Shown here piece by piece: positions 22,521 through 29,144 of a stretch of DNA of 37,458 nt. Every line of letters starts with the position of its first letter. Position 1 is the stretch's first letter. The translations under genes and the position numbers were made by a program. The stretch comes from Nitrospirae bacterium RBG_16_64_22 (GTDB lineage Bacteria; Nitrospirota; RBG-16-64-22): positions 15,332-52,789 of the forward strand of contig MHEK01000053.1 of assembly GCA_001803795.1 (NCBI GenBank). Direction: 5' to 3'. The notes below the pieces were generated by a model. It saw nothing but the letters and a program-made list of their open reading frames with translations, had not been told where the DNA came from and searched no databases.

Positions 22521-22931
22521 TCACTTCTTCCCCAGCGACCTCAGGTAGTTGACAACCGACCAGACGTCGTTCTCCTCGAGGACGATGTCCCAGCGGGGCA
22601 TCATGCCCCGGCCGTTGGCCGTTTTGGAGAAGAGGTCCCCGTCCGAATTGGCGGCCATGTACTTCTTATCAAGGAAGTTGGCCGGGGGCGGGTTCAGGGC
22701 CGAAGCCGAGGCGCCCTTTCCGTCGGCTTTCTCGCCGTGGCAGATGGCGCACCGCTCCATGTAGATCTTCTTTCCCTTCGCGATCGAGGCGGCGTCCGCC
22801 TTGACCGGGTTCTTCTTCTTCGACTCCTCGGCCGGAACCTTCCACGGCTCGGCGCTCCAGGCCGCCGGTGCAACCGTCAGTCCCCACGCGGCCAAGGCGA
22901 GCCCTGCGAGCTTGAGTGTCGTGAACTTCAT
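22521..22931 (-). CDS. Periplasmic class I cytochrome c (monohaem)
   Basis: 136 aa. A Sec signal peptide covers residues 1-27 (positive MKFTTLK, hydrophobic core, AWSA cleavage). The haem-binding motif is Cys61-A-I-Cys64-His65 within CAICHGEKADGKG. The probable distal ligand is Met110 or Met111 in GRGMMPRW, and the C-terminal helix is DVWSVVNYLRSLGKK. It is a small electron carrier of the cytochrome c6/c551 type in the periplasm. SD GGAGGG at spacing 7. It is transcribed alone towards the shared terminator. Confidence 0.92.
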   Translation of the reverse strand: MKFTTLKLAGLALAAWGLTVAPAAWSAEPWKVPAEESKKKNPVKADAASIAKGKKIYMERCAICHGEKADGKGASASALNPPPANFLDKKYMAANSDGDLFSKTANGRGMMPRWDIVLEENDVWSVVNYLRSLGKK

Positions 22932-23185
22932 GGCAAACCCTCCTTCGATTTCTAGAATTGTGTCTGGATGATTCCTTCCTTAAAAAGAACGCTGGATTGT
23001 TTGTGCCGCCGGACCACCTCCTACGATCGGATATGGGGGGGAGCCGCGGAATCTTAAGGAAGAGAGCGGTTCTTGTCAACGGTCAGAGGCTTATTTTTTT
23101 CTCCCTTGGAGGGGTTCTTCCATGCCTGACCGGCGTTTCGCCGCGCGGGCGCAGAGATCCAGTAGAACGTCGTTTCCTTTTTACC

Positions 23186-23214
23186 TTGACATGGAAGGGG
23201 GTGGTTCCTATAAT
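23186..23214 (+). promoter_or_regulatory. Consensus sigma70 promoter of the YeiH cluster
   Basis: TTGACA (23186-23191), 17-nt spacer, TATAAT (23209-23214): a full consensus match in GC-rich DNA, where it is unlikely by chance. Transcription should begin near 23221. Confidence 0.85.
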
Positions 23215-23220
23215 CCGGCC

Positions 23221-23486
23221 CACTTTTTCACCGAACCCATCGGCGGACAAGATAGCCATAATAATCGCTTATTGCCCGATAAGCAGTCGCAAGGCGTTTC
23301 TCCGATGGGGGTTCGAAATCAGCTTCTCGAAGGGGGGGATGCCTGGGGAGGACGGCGAAGAAGCAACCCACAAAGCAGTCCAGAAAGCAACTCGATAGAA
23401 GAAAAAGCGAGAAATATCAGAGAAGCCCCCCGGTTTCTGACGGGGGCGTTGGCTCGACAGCCATTCTATAAAATGGAGGGGGAATA
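23221..23486 (+). other. Long untranslated leader of the YeiH gene
   Basis: About 266 nt between the predicted start site and the YeiH ATG, with no convincing ORF. It contains a G-run-rich segment (23327-23355), a GCCCCC/GGGGGC hairpin (about 23427-23449) and GGCT-cgac-AGCC close to the SD. It could be a regulatory leader or riboswitch, but I do not recognise a known class. The remaining 22932-23185, upstream of the promoter, holds nothing I can assign. Confidence 0.4.
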
Positions 23487-25070
23487 ATGAGTAACGGGGA
23501 GCGATCGCCCGCAGCTTTGATCATCGGTTTGATTCTGCTCGCCTACGCGTATATTATTTCGCAAGCCTACGTTGACCTTCCAAGCTGGACCCATGCCGGC
23601 AAGACGATCTCCACGCACGTCGGCGTCGCATGGTACGCCGGTCTTGTAGTCGCCATCTTCGGCCTGTGGAACTTGGCCGTGCCTCTCGCCGGGACCAAGC
23701 TCGACAATGTTCTCCGGGCGCCCATGGCGGGGATCGGCTACATCATGATCCTGGCCGTTCTCATCCGGTACTACGGAGAGCCGCTCTTCAAGCACTGGGG
23801 CGCGCTGGCCAAGCCGACCCTGGGCTGGGACTTCTCAAAAGTCCTTAACTTCAACTACGTCCTCCTGGGAATCATCATCGGGATCATCCTGACCAACACG
23901 ATGGGGATCCCGAAGTGGGCCGCCGCGGGCGTCAAGACGGCCCGCCTGGCCCTCAAGACGGGCGTCATCACGCTGGGCGCCATGTACTCGATCACCGAGC
24001 TCGCGTACCTGGGCCAGCTCTCCATCGTCATGATCGGCATCTTCGTCATGGGGACGACGATCATGACGCTCTGGCTCGGCGGTATCTTCGGCACGGACCG
24101 CTCGCTCACGGGCGCCCTCTCCTCGGGCTTGGGCGTCTGCGGCGTTTCCGCGATCGTGGCGGCCGCTCCCGTCGTCAAGGCCAAGTCGATCGACATGGCG
24201 TACTCGATCGGGACGGTCCTCCTGATCGGCGTGATCTTCCTGTTCATCTTCCCGCCCGTGGGACAGATCTTCAGCATGACGCCGATCCAGTTCGGCGCGT
24301 GGGCGGGGACCGGGATCCTCAACTCGGCGCAGGTGGCGGCTGCGGCCCTGATCTACGATCCGAAGGGGATCGAAACCCTGAAGGTCGCGGAGATCTTCAA
24401 CATCACCCGCGTTCTTTTCCTGCCGCTCATCGTCATCCTTCTCGCCGTCTGGTTCGCCAAGGGCGAGGAAGAGGCCGAGGCCGGCGGAAAGGTTGCCATC
24501 GGGAAGGTCCTCATCGACAAGTTCCCGGTCTTCGTCCTCGGGTTCATCCTGATGTTCGCCTTCAGCTCGACCGGCGTCTTCCGGCCGGCGGGGTACGAGC
24601 TCTACAAGGCCAAGAGCTACAACTTCACGGCGGAAAAGAACAAGGACCCCAAGAAGCGCATGATCAGCGCCGGCGACGCCGAGAAGCTGACGGCCTTTCT
24701 GGCGACGGGCAAGGTGAAGGACCCGGCCCAAAAAGCCGCCCTCGAGAAGCTCGCGGCCGACAAGCGGATCGCGAGCGCCGGTACGCTCGCGGGGGTCATG
24801 GATGCACGCGGCGCCCTGGACAAGGACACCAAGAAGATCGTGGACCACTCGATCAAGATCGCCAAGCACACGCCGAAGGTCCTGAAGATCATCCGGGAGT
24901 ACATGATCTGGTTCTTCGCGTACGGCTTGATCGGCCTGGGGATGCAGATCACCTGGTCGACCATGGCCCAGGCGGGCGGGAAAGCGGCGCTCATCGGCGT
25001 GATCGCCGGTGTCACGAAGGCCGTCCTCTCGCTCATCGTCGTGCTGGCTTTCATCACGGGCGCGGTCTAA
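23487..25070 (+). CDS. YeiH/UPF0324-family putative sulfate exporter with soluble insert
   Basis: 527 aa, about 11-12 hydrophobic helices. The UPF0324 (YeiH) core is visible at 120-325: NYVLLGIIIGIILTN, ARLALKTGVITLGA, the LSSGLGVCGVSAIVAAAPVVKAK signature, and GILNSAQVAAAALIYDPKG. The family is annotated as a putative sulfate exporter on weak evidence and is usually 330-400 aa. The extra length here is partly N-terminal helices (1-115) and partly a hydrophilic Lys/Asp-rich insert at about 365-470 before the last two helices, unlike classical YeiH. SD GGAGGG. It is first of a cluster with a one-helix protein, a USP and two more membrane proteins. Confidence 0.85.
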   Translation: MSNGERSPAALIIGLILLAYAYIISQAYVDLPSWTHAGKTISTHVGVAWYAGLVVAIFGLWNLAVPLAGTKLDNVLRAPMAGIGYIMILAVLIRYYGEPLFKHWGALAKPTLGWDFSKVLNFNYVLLGIIIGIILTNTMGIPKWAAAGVKTARLALKTGVITLGAMYSITELAYLGQLSIVMIGIFVMGTTIMTLWLGGIFGTDRSLTGALSSGLGVCGVSAIVAAAPVVKAKSIDMAYSIGTVLLIGVIFLFIFPPVGQIFSMTPIQFGAWAGTGILNSAQVAAAALIYDPKGIETLKVAEIFNITRVLFLPLIVILLAVWFAKGEEEAEAGGKVAIGKVLIDKFPVFVLGFILMFAFSSTGVFRPAGYELYKAKSYNFTAEKNKDPKKRMISAGDAEKLTAFLATGKVKDPAQKAALEKLAADKRIASAGTLAGVMDARGALDKDTKKIVDHSIKIAKHTPKVLKIIREYMIWFFAYGLIGLGMQITWSTMAQAGGKAALIGVIAGVTKAVLSLIVVLAFITGAV

Positions 25071-25100
25071 CCGTCTCGTCGACCGTTTAGGGAGGGAATC

Positions 25101-25256
25101 ATGGCTGGACCGAGAACGACAGCGACAGAAGCGGAAGTCAAGGATCTGGAGGAAAGGGCCCTGTCCGTCTTCGCGTCCGAGCGGCGGGAAGACATGACGG
25201 CGCTCATCATCTCGTTCGTCCTCGCGATCATCATGATCGTGATGATTCAGGGGTAG
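25101..25256 (+). CDS. 51-aa single-helix membrane protein
   Basis: ATG 25101 has a strong SD (GGGAGGG, spacing 4-5) 30 nt after the transporter. The frame gives a charged N-terminal half (EAEVKDLEERALSVFASERRED) and a C-terminal hydrophobic helix (MTALIISFVLAIIMIVMIQG), so it is tail-anchored with the N-terminus probably in the cytoplasm. It is too short for ordinary callers. It is probably a small subunit or modulator of the YeiH transporter, as inferred from position only. It is followed by a terminator. Confidence 0.75.
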   Translation: MAGPRTTATEAEVKDLEERALSVFASERREDMTALIISFVLAIIMIVMIQG

Positions 25257-25291
25257 TTCGAGTATAATCTCCCCTGGACTTGGTGCTGGGG

Positions 25292-25324
25292 AAGGGGCGG
25301 CCCGCCGGGTCGCCCCTTTTTTTT
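25292..25324 (+). terminator. Intrinsic terminator after the transporter and small membrane protein
   Basis: A 12-bp stem AAGGGGCGGCCC/GGGTCGCCCCTT (one G-T pair) with a 3-nt loop, then a run of eight T. It separates the first two genes from the USP gene, which would need read-through or its own promoter. Confidence 0.88.
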
Positions 25325-25334
25325 GGAGGGAAAC

Positions 25335-25787
25335 GTGGAAGGACCGATCTTGCTGGCGACGCATGGAACGGAGAACGCGGTTCGGGCCGAGGACGAAGCG
25401 TTTGAGCTGAGCCGGCGGCTGGGTCTGCCGGTGACCGCCCTTTACGTGGTCCACGAGAACTGGGCGAAAGTGATCGGGGCCGACTGGCTCACGTCGTACT
25501 CGACCCGAAGGACGTTCATCCGACACGCGGAATCGGAGCTCAAGAAGCGGGCGGACGCCGTCCTGGACGCCGTGACCGCGAAGGGGCGCGGAGCGGGCAT
25601 CGAGGTCCGGCGCGTGATCCGGATCGGAGAGCCGGGCCAGGCGATCTGCGACGAGGCCCGCGAGATGAAGGCCGGCCTGATCGTGATGGGCGGGCGTGCG
25701 TTGAAGAGGTCGAAGGAGTTCAAGGCGCGGATCAGGATGGACCGGTTCCTTCGCGAAGCGCCCTGTCCGGTCATGGTCATTCCGTGA
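25335..25787 (+). CDS. Universal stress protein (UspA family)
   Basis: 150 aa from GTG 25335 (GGAGGG at spacing about 4). UspA alpha/beta fold: ILLATHGTENAVRAEDEAFELSRRLGLPVTALYVV, the middle GEPGQAICDEAREMKAGLIVMGGRA corresponding to the ATP-loop region (the usual G-x2-G-x9-G(S/T) is only partly kept: GGRALKRS...FLREAPCPVMVIP). It probably binds a nucleotide or senses stress and may regulate the neighbouring transporter, as USPs often do. Its stop overlaps the next start (GTGA). Confidence 0.88.
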   Translation: MEGPILLATHGTENAVRAEDEAFELSRRLGLPVTALYVVHENWAKVIGADWLTSYSTRRTFIRHAESELKKRADAVLDAVTAKGRGAGIEVRRVIRIGEPGQAICDEAREMKAGLIVMGGRALKRSKEFKARIRMDRFLREAPCPVMVIP

Positions 25788-26392
25788 CTGAAGGAAAGGG
25801 TTTTTTCTGGAGCGTCGCCGCCCTCCTCCGGCCGGCCGGCGCCGAGAAGGCCGCTCAGGTCTGGAAGGACCCGGTCGCTCTCCTGAGGTTCTCTCCGTAC
25901 TGGGAGGTGCAGGTCGGCGAGGGTCCCGCCCCGGGCCGGCCAGCGGACCTGCCATCCGGCCGGCCAACAGGCCGGATTGTCCCGTACGCCGATTTCGAGC
26001 CGTGGGACTTCTCCGCGTCATCGTCGGAGAGGGGGTCGGAGGGGGAAGCGGTGTGGACCTGGGAAGGAGTGCCGTGGCGCCGCGCCTGGCTCCGGGAGGA
26101 ATCCCGCAACGGGGAAACGGCGCTGACCATCACGGTGGAGTTCCCCGAGGAGCCCGATGCGGCGCTCCTTCTTCACTGGCAGACATGGTTCAGGTCGTTC
26201 CGCGAGTACCTTCGGCTGTACGAACGCGGGGGAGTCTGGAAGCGGCTCTGGCGCGTCGTCATGGAACGCCTCTGGCTGACGATGACGCCCTCCCAAAGAC
26301 AGCAGGCCGTCCTCATCCTGAAGATCACGGCCCTTGAGTTTGTTCTCTTTCTGGCGGCCGTGGTGATCTTCCTGATCGCCTGGAGAGACTGA
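25784..26392 (+). CDS. Unknown tail-anchored membrane protein
   Basis: 202 aa, GTG start overlapping the USP stop. I do not recognise it. Residues 1-170 are soluble, rich in Trp, Pro and Glu (WDFSASSSERGSEGEAVWTWEGVPWRRAWLREESRNGETALTITVEFPEEPD has beta character), followed by a basic helical region (FREYLRLYERGGVWKRLWRVVMERLWLTM). Residues ~175-200 form one transmembrane helix (ITALEFVLFLAAVVIFLIAW). It sits between the USP and the YeiH-like paralogue and is probably part of the same membrane assembly. Confidence 0.7.
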   Translation: MTEGKGFFWSVAALLRPAGAEKAAQVWKDPVALLRFSPYWEVQVGEGPAPGRPADLPSGRPTGRIVPYADFEPWDFSASSSERGSEGEAVWTWEGVPWRRAWLREESRNGETALTITVEFPEEPDAALLLHWQTWFRSFREYLRLYERGGVWKRLWRVVMERLWLTMTPSQRQQAVLILKITALEFVLFLAAVVIFLIAWRD

Positions 26393-26400
26393 TTCGCGCC

Positions 26401-27516
26401 TTGGGATCTTCATTCCCGGGCCGTCTCGCGGATCATCTCCCGGCCGCGCTTTCGGTCGCGCTCCTCGCTCTCGTCGGCCTCCTCTTCGCCGGCTCTGGTC
26501 CGGCAATGGGAGTCCTGAACGTCGAAGGGCTCGACCGCTGGATCGCGCGCAACTGGTTTCTCGGCCATCGGTTCTTCCATCTGGACGGCGTTTTTATTCC
26601 CTTCCTCCTCGGGTTCCTCCTGAGGCGGATCCGCGCGTGGCCCGCGTCGCTGGGCGACGGGGGCTTCATCGGCCGATGGGCTTTGGTCATCGGATTGGCG
26701 CTTCTTCCGTTTTCCTTCGCCCTCGCGATTCCTTCCGGGCTGATCAAGGGAGGAAGTCTCGTCATCGCGGCGGCGTTCCTCGCCGCAGCGGCCGGCGGGG
26801 TCCTGGCGATCGGCTGGCTCCTCGGCTTCCGGGACGAGCGGGTGCCGGTGGCGGTCGCGTGCGCGCTTCCCGGGGTCGGGATCGCCGGGGCCGCGGGCGG
26901 CAGGGTGATCTGGAACCAGTCGGAATCGGTCGTCCAGTGGACGATCCTCTGGTTCTACGTCGTCGGGATCGTCAACGCGCTCGCCGTCTTTGGGATTTCC
27001 CCCTGGCTGAACATCGGGAGCGCGGGGCACGGCGTCTGGCTGGGCGTCTCGGCGTCGGGCCTCGGCCCGCTTCGCGCGGCGGCCCTCCTGATCGATCCCG
27101 GCTCTCCGGACGGAATCTCGACCGCTCTCGCGGCGGGAGAAGAGGTGTTCCGATTGCGCATCCTCGGTTTTCCCTTTCTGGTGTTCGCCCTGGCCGTTGT
27201 TCTGTGGTTCTGGCGCTCGGGTCCCTGGGAGAAAGGGGGACGGTGGGGTCTCCTGACCGTGGCGATCGGGGGAGGGGCCGCCTCGGTCCTCGTTCTGAAC
27301 GACGGGAAGGTCCCGCTTCCTCTTGCGGACTGGCTCTCCTGGAGCGGGCGGTTTCTCCTGGCGGCGGGGATGTTCCATCTTGGGCTCCTGCCCACGAGGC
27401 TCTCCTGGCGGCGCGAGGGGCGGTACGTCGCCGGTCTGATCGCTCTCTCGGGCGTGATGGCGCTCGCCGCGGGTCTCGCCGCGGGCGCCGTCCTGTCACG
27501 GTCGTTGACGCCGTGA
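26401..27516 (+). CDS. Multi-spanning membrane protein, probable divergent YeiH-like paralogue
   Basis: 371 aa from TTG 26401 (weak SD, 8 nt after the previous stop), about ten hydrophobic helices. It can be laid over the YeiH protein upstream: FFHLDGVFIPFLLGFLLRR against NFNYVLLGIIIGIILTN, GVGIAGAAGG against GLGVCGVSAI, and AAALLIDPGSPDG followed by ILGFPFLVFALAVVLWFW against AAAALIYDPKG followed by VLFLPLIVILLAVWF. Identity is low and the UPF0324 signature is lost (no CGVSA), so it may be a structural or regulatory partner. It lacks the soluble insert. The relationship was judged by eye. Confidence 0.7.
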   Translation: MGSSFPGRLADHLPAALSVALLALVGLLFAGSGPAMGVLNVEGLDRWIARNWFLGHRFFHLDGVFIPFLLGFLLRRIRAWPASLGDGGFIGRWALVIGLALLPFSFALAIPSGLIKGGSLVIAAAFLAAAAGGVLAIGWLLGFRDERVPVAVACALPGVGIAGAAGGRVIWNQSESVVQWTILWFYVVGIVNALAVFGISPWLNIGSAGHGVWLGVSASGLGPLRAAALLIDPGSPDGISTALAAGEEVFRLRILGFPFLVFALAVVLWFWRSGPWEKGGRWGLLTVAIGGGAASVLVLNDGKVPLPLADWLSWSGRFLLAAGMFHLGLLPTRLSWRREGRYVAGLIALSGVMALAAGLAAGAVLSRSLTP

Positions 27517-27720
27517 AAATCGGTGTGCAACAATCCCGGACATTCCATGAACATGGAACAAGCCGTTGAACCGCGGAGCACGCAGAGAACGCAAAGGAGT
27601 TCCAGGGATTGGAAGACACATCGACCTCACCAGGCAGGTGAGCGTCAAAACCGCCCGAAAAGATGTTCCTCCCCCGATCGGATCGGGGTCCTCTGCGGTG
27701 AATGAATTGCGGATTTCAGG
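27517..27720. repeat. Spacer before moeA with a CGCAGAGAACGC repeat and two hairpins
   Basis: A repeat of the type CCGCGGAGCACGCAGAGAAC lies at 27569-27600. Hairpins CTCACC/GGTGAG (about 27627-27643) and CCCCGAT/ATCGGGG (about 27676-27692) follow. No promoter or known riboswitch is recognisable. Confidence 0.5.
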
Positions 27721-28977
27721 ATGAAGGACATGCTGGGTCGTGAAGAGCTGGTGACGTCGGCCGAGGCGGCCGAACGGATCGGGCGGGAATTTTCCCTCAC
27801 GGGCGGTTCCGGGACGGAGAAGGTCCATCTTGCATCCGCTCTCGGAAGGGTTCTCGCCGAGGACCTGGCGAGCCCGGAAGACCTTCCGCCGTTCGATCGT
27901 TCAACGGTCGACGGCTTCGCGCTCGCGGCGGCGGACACCTTCGGCGCGACGGACGCGATGCCGGCCTACCTGAAGCTCGCCGGGGAGGTGGCGATGGGCG
28001 AGCGTCCCGCCCTCCGCGTAGGGAAGGGGGAGACGGTCCGGATCTGGACGGGAGGGATGCTTCCCGAGGGGACGGATGCCGCGATGATGCTCGAGCACGC
28101 GAGCGTCATCGACGGCGAGACGGTCGAGTGCGTCAAGGCCGTGGCCCCCGGTGAGAACGTGCTCTTCAAGGGCGAGGACGTGACGAAAGGCGAGGCCGTC
28201 CTGCCAAGAGGACACCGCCTCCGTCCCCAGGACGCGGGGGCGCTGGCCGGTCTCGGGATCGTGGAAGTCTCTGTCTTCAAGAAGCCGCGCGTGGCCGTTC
28301 TCTCGACCGGGGACGAGGTCGTTCCGCCCGAGGCCGCTCCCTCTCCCGGCCAGATCCGGGACATCAACGCCTACAACCTGATCGGTCTGATCGCCGAAGC
28401 GGGAGGGGAATCGCTCTACCGGGGGATCGTTCCGGACGACCGGGAGGCCCTTCGGCGCGCGATCCGATCGGCGCTCGATTCCGCCGACATCGTCGTCCTC
28501 TCGGGGGGGAGTTCCGTCGGCGTGAGGGACATGGCCCCCGACGTCCTGAACGCGCTGGGGAAGCCGGGGGTCTTTCTTCATGGCGTCTCGATCCGGCCGG
28601 GAAAACCCGTGCTCGCGGCGAACGTGGACGGGAAGCCGGTCTTCGGACTCCCTGGAAATCCGGCGGCGGTCGCCCTTACGTTCGAGTTGTTCGTCGAGCC
28701 CGTCGTCCGGCGATGGGCGGGCGAGCGGGGCGCGGCGGACGGTCCGCGGCGGACGGTCCGCGCGCGCCTGTCGCGGCGTCTCGCGTCGTCCATGGGGAGG
28801 GAGGACTACGTCCGAGTCCGCCTGGAGGAGAGGGACGGAGAGTGGTGGGCCGTGCCGGTCCTGGGGAAGTCGGGACTGATCACGACGCTCGTGCGGGCGG
28901 GCGGGACGGTCGTCATTCCCCTGCACAAGACGGGATTCGAAGCGGGGGAGACCGTGGACGTGAGGCTGTTCAGGTAG
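27721..28977 (+). CDS. moeA: Molybdopterin molybdenumtransferase
   Basis: 418 aa. MoeA inserts molybdate (or tungstate) into adenylated molybdopterin. It shows PPFDRSTVDGFAL at ~57-69, GGMLPEGTDAAMMLEH, the domain-III strand VAVLSTGDEVVPP, GGSSVGVRD and FGLPGNPAAVALTFELF; the C-terminal domain IV is complete. ATG 27721 has only a weak SD, and an ATG three codons later is possible. A second moeA-like gene follows on the same strand. Confidence 0.94.
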   Translation: MKDMLGREELVTSAEAAERIGREFSLTGGSGTEKVHLASALGRVLAEDLASPEDLPPFDRSTVDGFALAAADTFGATDAMPAYLKLAGEVAMGERPALRVGKGETVRIWTGGMLPEGTDAAMMLEHASVIDGETVECVKAVAPGENVLFKGEDVTKGEAVLPRGHRLRPQDAGALAGLGIVEVSVFKKPRVAVLSTGDEVVPPEAAPSPGQIRDINAYNLIGLIAEAGGESLYRGIVPDDREALRRAIRSALDSADIVVLSGGSSVGVRDMAPDVLNALGKPGVFLHGVSIRPGKPVLAANVDGKPVFGLPGNPAAVALTFELFVEPVVRRWAGERGAADGPRRTVRARLSRRLASSMGREDYVRVRLEERDGEWWAVPVLGKSGLITTLVRAGGTVVIPLHKTGFEAGETVDVRLFR

Positions 28978-28987
28978 CGCGGGTGAT

Positions 28988-29120
28988 AAAAATTGGAAAT
29001 TTTATATTGTAAATTGGAAATTGCAAAGTTGCGGAACACCGCGTTTCAGGCGCCCTGCGTCATGGATATTTCTTCCTTCGCTTTCCAATTTACAATTTCC
29101 AATTTACAATTTTCAATTTC
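28988..29120. repeat. Long inverted repeat of the AAATTGG family between the two moeA genes
   Basis: The left arm 28988-29027 and right arm 29081-29120 are oppositely oriented runs of GGAAATTGTAAATT units and are largely complementary, flanking about 53 nt. In RNA this would be a long AU-rich hairpin with a GC-rich loop. Confidence 0.75.
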
Positions 29121-29144
29121 ATCTTTGTCCAACTGGGTGAACCG

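Noticed and set aside
22958-23487. Two plus-strand ORFs upstream of the YeiH gene
   Set aside because: No SD, no protein-like pattern, and they cross a consensus promoter and leader.
25263-25268. TATAAT as a promoter for the USP gene
   Set aside because: No -35 box at a proper distance, and a strong terminator follows within 30 nt, so a transcript from here would end before the gene.
23835-26021. 728-aa minus-strand open frame across the YeiH gene
   Set aside because: Low-complexity Arg/Asp-rich translation, no SD, and it opposes the transporter, small membrane protein and USP, whose sequences are clearly protein-like. It is a GC-rich antisense shadow, like those at 5748-7553 and 13587-15284 on the plus strand.
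27601-27720. Molybdenum-cofactor riboswitch upstream of moeA
   Set aside because: Two small hairpins are present, but I cannot match the conserved core of that RNA; an Infernal search would decide.
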